A stretch of 9,566 nucleotides of DNA from JAGQTE01 sp964648005 (GTDB lineage: Bacteria > Actinomycetota > Acidimicrobiia > Acidimicrobiales > Acidimicrobilacustridaceae). Within the stretch, counting starts at the first letter, position 1. Every line of letters begins with the position of its first letter. Position numbers and translations under genes: made by a program. The notes beneath the pieces are model-generated. The model made no database searches, had not been told where the DNA came from, and saw only the letters and a program-made list of their open reading frames with translations. The stretch lies in assembly GCA_964648005.1 (NCBI GenBank), contig CAZYKR010000168.1:1-9566 (forward strand), read 5' to 3'. Shown here piece by piece: positions 5,588 to 9,566 of the stretch.

Positions 5588-8500
5588 ATGCAACAGCGCG
5601 AAGCGCGCGCCCGGGAGTCCGCGAACGTCCGCGCCGCGTTCGGGCGGTGTGGGACAGCCCTGGCCCTGGTGGTCTCGCTGCTCCTGGTCGTCGGGTTGCG
5701 TCCGTCGCAGGCGCAGGGCGGAGTCCGCTACCTCACCCCCGGCTTCTCCGATCCCGGAGCGGTGACGGTGCACCAGTACATGGGCACCGGCCCCTACGAC
5801 GATGCTGTCTCGGCGAACTGGGACCTGCTCGACCGGTTCACGGATCCCGCCGGGACGACGCTGTCCGACCATGTGGTCGACGGGCGCCGGCCGTGGCGCG
5901 ACCCGTCGGGGGTCTACGCAGTGGATGCTGCCGGCCGCGTCGCGACCAGCGACACCACCATGCGCGCGGCGGCGACGACGACCGACCTGCCGTCGGGCGA
6001 CATGGACGTGTGGGCAACGGTGCGGCCGACGGGTAACGCGAACCGTGTGCTGTTCCGCGCGGCGATCGATCCCGCAGACGACTCGATCGACCAGTACTGG
6101 TTCGTCGAGCTCCGCACCCTGACGAACCGGATCGCCATCGGTCGGGTGGACGGAGCGTCGATCCACTGGCTGCCCACCACCGCTGCCGTCGCATTTCCGG
6201 CTGGATCACCGGTTCGGGTGCACGTGGTGGCGACGGGCTCGTCGATCACGGCGACGGTGCTCACGGACGCTGCCCAGCCCGCAGCGCTCGGGAGCCTCTC
6301 CGCCACGGTCAACGTGCCGTACGCGACGAACACCGGCGTCGGCTTCGCCGGGGTGGCGGGAGGGTGGTTCGACGAGGTGAAGGTGTGGCGTCCGCAACTG
6401 CTCGACCTGCAGTTGCCGCTGGGACAGGCCGATCCGCCCGCACTGGCCGTCGTCATCCACGGCGGTTCCTTCTCCTCCGGGGACAAGTCCGACATGGTGG
6501 ACGAGCGCCAGGCCCTGGTCGGGCGCGGCTACGCCGTGGCATCGGTCAACTACCGCACACGGCTGAGCTATCGGTACGCGGCCGACCTCGTGCCGAACTC
6601 GCTCGCCGTGGACCTCGACGCCACTGCCGGGACGTGGACCCTCGAGGTCGCCGGCGGGCCTGCCATCTCGGGCCTCGCGCACGACGTGTCGGCGGGCGAC
6701 CTGTCCGCAGCGGTCGCGACCGCGCTCGGTCGTGACCCGGCGACCGTGCAGGGTTGGACCGAGGCTGGTGCCCCGGAGCGACGGTGGATCTCGTTCACCG
6801 GACCCGTGCCCGACGTGTCGACGGTGACGACGGCGCTGACCGGCACCGCAACGGTGGTCCCGCTCGACGACATGACCGACCAGTTCGAAGCGGGCTCCGT
6901 CTGTCGGAACAGCGCTCCCTGGCTGCCCGCGGTGCCGGGCATCGACACGCACGTGGGCGAGGGGTGCTTCGTCGCCACCGTCATGGACCTCTACCACTGC
7001 GCCATCGGACACGGCGGCGAATGGCCTCCGGCGGTCCCGGTGGCATCCGGCGACGACTGCAACCGCGGCGCGCTGCTCGCGGCGCAGCAGCTCGTGCGCC
7101 CCGCTGTGGACGACGCTCAGGCGGCGGTCCGGTGGTTGAAGATCAACGCATCGGCGCTCGGGTTCCGTGACGATCGGATCGTGGCGACGGGCGAGTCGGC
7201 CGGAGGCATCCTGTCCACGTCGCTCGCGTACCGCCCGGTGGACTGGACCGGAGGACCGGAAGATGCGACCGGGCCCAACCAGGCGCCGGGCATCGATGCG
7301 ACGATCGACGGCGCGGCACCGTACGCCGGCGGGTGGATGGTGAACGGCCCCTCGGCGGTGCCGGCCGACGCGCCACCGGTCGCCTACGTCCAACGGGACG
7401 TGGACACGGTGCTGTGGCAAGGCGCCATGCAGGGCTACACCCTCGACCTGCTCACCCGGGCACAGGCAGCGGGGCGATTCGGGGAGTACCACGGGCTGTG
7501 CGGCGTGGGCCATGGCGGGAGCCCGGCGCGCACGCCGAACGACATGACCCAGCAGGAGTTCGACCAGATCGTCGGGGAGATCGCAACCTTCCTCGAGCCG
7601 ATCGCTGCGGGACGTCCCGGACCGGCGCGTGAGGGCATCTGGTTCGGTGGCACCGCTTCCGGGACCTACACCGCACGTCCAGCGGCCGAACTCGTCGGTA
7701 CCTCCACGCCCCTTGCCGGAGACTTCGACGGGGACGGCCGGGACGACCTGTACTGGCGCTCCGCCGACGGCTCGTGCGACAGCCTGTGGCTGGGACGTGA
7801 GGACATGACGTTCCGCCCCGCGCCCACGGCGAACCCGAACCTGCCGGTCGGGCTGGCGGACGGCCCCGCCATCGTCGGCGCACCGGGCGCCGGCACCAAG
7901 GTGGCCGTCGGGGACTTCAACGCGGATGGCGCGGATGACCTGTTCTGGTACGGCACCGAGGCTGCCCCGGATGCGGTGTGGTTCGGCGGTGCGCCATCGC
8001 AGATCGGCGGGTCGCCCAGCTTGTTCTCCCGGTCGACGATCACTATCGGCGGGGCCTACAGCGCGCTCGTCGTCGGCGACTTCGGGTGGAACGGGTCGGC
8101 TGACGGCGCGCAGGACGTGTACCTGCTCGGTGCGTCCGACGGTGCGGACCTGCTCCTGTACGGCAGCGCCGCCGGGACGTTCTCCGAGGTGGCGGTGGGG
8201 TCGGGCTACTCCGCTGGCGCCGGGACCGTGAAGCCGTTGGTCGGCAACTTCGATGGGGACGCCTTGGACGACATCGTGTGGCTGGGCAGCGGTGCGGCAC
8301 CGGACGCGGTCTGGTACGGCCAGCACCTCGACCCACCGGGTGCGGCGTTCGACCAGCGGTCGTTGGTCATCGGCGAGTACCGCTCCGCCGTCGTTGGCGA
8401 CTTCGGGAACTACGGGATCTCGGGGGCACCGAAGGACGACCTATACCTGTTCGACCTCACGACCGCGCCCTTCACGGGGTTCGACCTGCTCTACTACGGC

Positions 8501-8827
8501 TACGGCGTGCGCAGTGTCAACGCCGGGCTCTACGGGCTGAGCATGTTGGCGGGCTATGCCACCAGCCACGGTCAGGACGTGACGCCGATAGCGGTCAACC
8601 TCGACGGCGACGCCTGGGACGACCTTGTCTGGTACAACCGCGATGCCAGCCCAGGCGAGACCGATTTGGTGTGGTGGGGTGCAGCGAACGACGGGCCGAG
8701 CAAGTCGGCCGCCAATGCGTTCGTCGAGGGTGCGCCGCTCACGATCGCCGCCGGCTATGCACCGGTGGTCGGCGACTTCGACGGCCAGGGGGGCGCCGAT
8801 GTGAACTGGTATCAGCCGTCGGGCTGA
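5588..8827 (+). CDS. Secreted alpha/beta-hydrolase (esterase-like) with two nested beta domains and a C-terminal FG-GAP-type propeller
   Basis: A 1079-residue exported protein. ATG 5588 is chosen because it follows GGTGAG and opens a signal peptide (basic start, hydrophobic core ~23-37, likely cut after SQA at ~42). The catalytic fold carries the oxyanion motif HGGS (His291), GESAGG with Ser537, the likely Asp606 (DVDTV) and His642 (GVGHGG), as in carboxylesterase/acetylesterase-type hydrolases. Residues ~73-268 look like a concanavalin/LamG-type sandwich set between GTGPYDD and QLLDLQLP. Residues ~338-424 resemble a repeat domain of phage and surface proteins. A four-Cys stretch (439, 460, 471, 491) follows, probably disulfide-bonded. 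From ~660, seven Asp-rich FG-GAP/VCBS-like calcium loops start at residues 712, 776, 831, 887, 938, 1004 and 1063. No LPXTG motif or C-terminal membrane helix is seen, so it is probably released. Substrate is unknown; the extra domains suggest binding to a polymer or surface. It stands alone, away from the mod operon. Confidence 0.88.
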   Translation: MQQREARARESANVRAAFGRCGTALALVVSLLLVVGLRPSQAQGGVRYLTPGFSDPGAVTVHQYMGTGPYDDAVSANWDLLDRFTDPAGTTLSDHVVDGRRPWRDPSGVYAVDAAGRVATSDTTMRAAATTTDLPSGDMDVWATVRPTGNANRVLFRAAIDPADDSIDQYWFVELRTLTNRIAIGRVDGASIHWLPTTAAVAFPAGSPVRVHVVATGSSITATVLTDAAQPAALGSLSATVNVPYATNTGVGFAGVAGGWFDEVKVWRPQLLDLQLPLGQADPPALAVVIHGGSFSSGDKSDMVDERQALVGRGYAVASVNYRTRLSYRYAADLVPNSLAVDLDATAGTWTLEVAGGPAISGLAHDVSAGDLSAAVATALGRDPATVQGWTEAGAPERRWISFTGPVPDVSTVTTALTGTATVVPLDDMTDQFEAGSVCRNSAPWLPAVPGIDTHVGEGCFVATVMDLYHCAIGHGGEWPPAVPVASGDDCNRGALLAAQQLVRPAVDDAQAAVRWLKINASALGFRDDRIVATGESAGGILSTSLAYRPVDWTGGPEDATGPNQAPGIDATIDGAAPYAGGWMVNGPSAVPADAPPVAYVQRDVDTVLWQGAMQGYTLDLLTRAQAAGRFGEYHGLCGVGHGGSPARTPNDMTQQEFDQIVGEIATFLEPIAAGRPGPAREGIWFGGTASGTYTARPAAELVGTSTPLAGDFDGDGRDDLYWRSADGSCDSLWLGREDMTFRPAPTANPNLPVGLADGPAIVGAPGAGTKVAVGDFNADGADDLFWYGTEAAPDAVWFGGAPSQIGGSPSLFSRSTITIGGAYSALVVGDFGWNGSADGAQDVYLLGASDGADLLLYGSAAGTFSEVAVGSGYSAGAGTVKPLVGNFDGDALDDIVWLGSGAAPDAVWYGQHLDPPGAAFDQRSLVIGEYRSAVVGDFGNYGISGAPKDDLYLFDLTTAPFTGFDLLYYGYGVRSVNAGLYGLSMLAGYATSHGQDVTPIAVNLDGDAWDDLVWYNRDASPGETDLVWWGAANDGPSKSAANAFVEGAPLTIAAGYAPVVGDFDGQGGADVNWYQPSG
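7630..8824 (+). repeat. Coding repeats: seven FG-GAP-like propeller units
   Basis: Asp-rich loops begin at nt 7721 (DFDGDGRDD), 7913 (DFNADGADD), 8078 (DFGWNGSADGAQD), 8246 (NFDGDALDD), 8399 (DFGNYGISGAPKD), 8597 (NLDGDAWDD) and 8774 (DFDGQGGAD), spaced 51-66 residues. Each is followed by a W/Y-rich strand pair with a W-x-G or Y-x-G turn. Loops 3 and 5 are longer than the others and follow similar segments (AAPDAVWFG and AAPDAVWYG), so blades 2-3 and 4-5 look like copies of a two-blade unit. Confidence 0.8.
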
Positions 8828-8914
8828 TGGTTGGGGCGGGGCGCCGGCCGGAGCCGCCGCACGCAACCCGGCGAGGTGGCACGCTGGTGCCCACGGCGGC
8901 AGCGAGGAACGACG

Positions 8915-9566
8915 GTGGGCCACCTCTTCGACGATCCTGAGAACCAGGCGCACTTCTTCGCCCTCCTGGCCGAGGACCTGGTGCACATGGTCCTGCTCAT
9001 CGACGATCAGCTCGTCATCCGCTACGCCAACGTGGGCGTGCGCGAGGTGGGCGGATACGAGCCCGACGACCTGGTCGGTCTGCCGGCCGCCGAGCTCATG
9101 CACCCGGACGACCTGGCGCTGGCGTTCTCGAGCATGGGCGACCTCGACACGTCGGTGCAGCGTCAGCTTGCCGGCGTGCCGATCCACGTCCGCCTCCTGC
9201 GCAAGGACGGTACGTACGGCCCGGTCGAGCTGCGCGGCACGACCTTCCTCGCGGACCCGCAGATCCGCGGCATCGCGGTCAAGGTGCGGCGCGCCGACAC
9301 CCGGGCGCACGTCGACGCCTTCTTGGACCTGTTGGTCACGACCGACGAGTCGGAGGCGTCGACCGTGCTGCGCGAGATCGCCGCTGCCACCCACTTCGAG
9401 CTGCGCGCCTCGGGCGCCAGCGTGCTGTGGGGCTTCGACGGCTCGCGCTTCACGCGGGTGGCGAGCTTCGCCCTGCTGGCCGAGGCCGAGGCGTTGCTGC
9501 GCGCCGCCGACCCATCGCTGCCGTGGCTGCGCGCCGCAGCCGCGCTGGCGGACCGCAAGGGAGACG
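8915..9566 (+). CDS. PAS-domain signalling protein (3' end outside window)
   Basis: The frame is open from GTG 8915 to the window end, giving 217 codons. GTG 8915 is chosen because GAGGA (8904-8908) lies 6 bases upstream, an excellent ribosome site. Residues ~15-125 form a PAS domain: LVIRYANVGVREVGGYEPDD, then LVGLPAAELMHPDDL with the typical HPDD at 63-66, then VRLLRKDGTYGPVEL as the late strands. Residues ~130-217 form a further region (FLDLLVTTDESEASTVLREI, then ASVLWGFDGSRF) that recalls a GAF-like or linker segment; this is weak. Such proteins often continue into GGDEF/EAL, kinase or HTH outputs, but the output domain here lies beyond the window and cannot be named. No transmembrane segment is seen, so it is likely cytoplasmic. 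It starts 87 bases after the hydrolase stop, and cotranscription is possible but unproven. Confidence 0.82.
   Translation, partial: MGHLFDDPENQAHFFALLAEDLVHMVLLIDDQLVIRYANVGVREVGGYEPDDLVGLPAAELMHPDDLALAFSSMGDLDTSVQRQLAGVPIHVRLLRKDGTYGPVELRGTTFLADPQIRGIAVKVRRADTRAHVDAFLDLLVTTDESEASTVLREIAAATHFELRASGASVLWGFDGSRFTRVASFALLAEAEALLRAADPSLPWLRAAAALADRKGD

Noticed and set aside
8853..8900. Dyad GCCGCCG/CGGCGGC enclosing a small GGCAC-GCTG-GTGCC hairpin between the hydrolase and PAS genes
   Set aside because: The outer stem has a 34-base loop, the inner stem is only 5 bp, and there is no T-run. In DNA this GC-rich such pairs arise by chance; it could be a weak terminator but I cannot support it.
8441..9394. 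Minus-strand frame crossing from the hydrolase gene into the PAS gene
   Set aside because: It is antisense to two supported genes, lacks any known domain and has His/Arg/Val-rich shadow composition.

Overview
The window is uniformly GC-rich and gene-dense, with strong G/C preference at third codon positions. Together with a TAGGGT-type -10 box placed 6 bases before a start codon (a leaderless start), this points to an actinobacterium. Acidimicrobiia (Ilumatobacter-like) is my guess from style alone; no rRNA or marker gene is present to prove it. No tRNA, rRNA, CRISPR array or insertion sequence is visible.

Layout: (1) 1-1821, the 3' part of a gene for a membrane-anchored, helical-repeat (TPR-like) regulator ending in a LuxR-type helix-turn-helix. 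(2) 1822-1933, an intergenic region with a weak hairpin, three helically phased GKGWGAAT repeats and a TAGGGT -10 box. (3) 1934-5035, a four-gene molybdate operon: a small HTH-TOBE regulator, then modA, modB and modC. All three junctions are ATGA stop/start overlaps. The operon ends in a hairpin whose two arms carry the modC stop codon and the stop codon of the opposing reading frame. (4) 5049-5527, minus strand, a decayed fragment of a methyltransferase gene, probably the carboxyl-methyltransferase (SABATH-like) family. It lacks its N-terminal half and carries two apparent frameshifts in GCGCGC tracts. (5) 5588-8827, a 1079-residue secreted alpha/beta-hydrolase. It appears to have two foreign beta domains nested inside its catalytic fold and a seven-bladed FG-GAP-type propeller at its C terminus. 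(6) 8915-end, the start of a PAS-domain signalling protein that runs off the window.

The mod genes form a complete high-affinity molybdate importer: lipoprotein ModA captures the oxyanion, ModB is the channel, and ModC is the ATPase with a TOBE domain. The first gene probably couples transporter synthesis to cell molybdate, because it joins a DNA-binding head to the same kind of oxyanion-binding module. The phased repeats overlapping the likely -35 are the best operator candidate.

I see no clear new multi-gene system. The most unusual items are the multi-insert esterase-propeller protein, the phased repeats in front of the molybdate operon, the methyltransferase remnant beside the esterase promoter, and the membrane-LuxR fusion.
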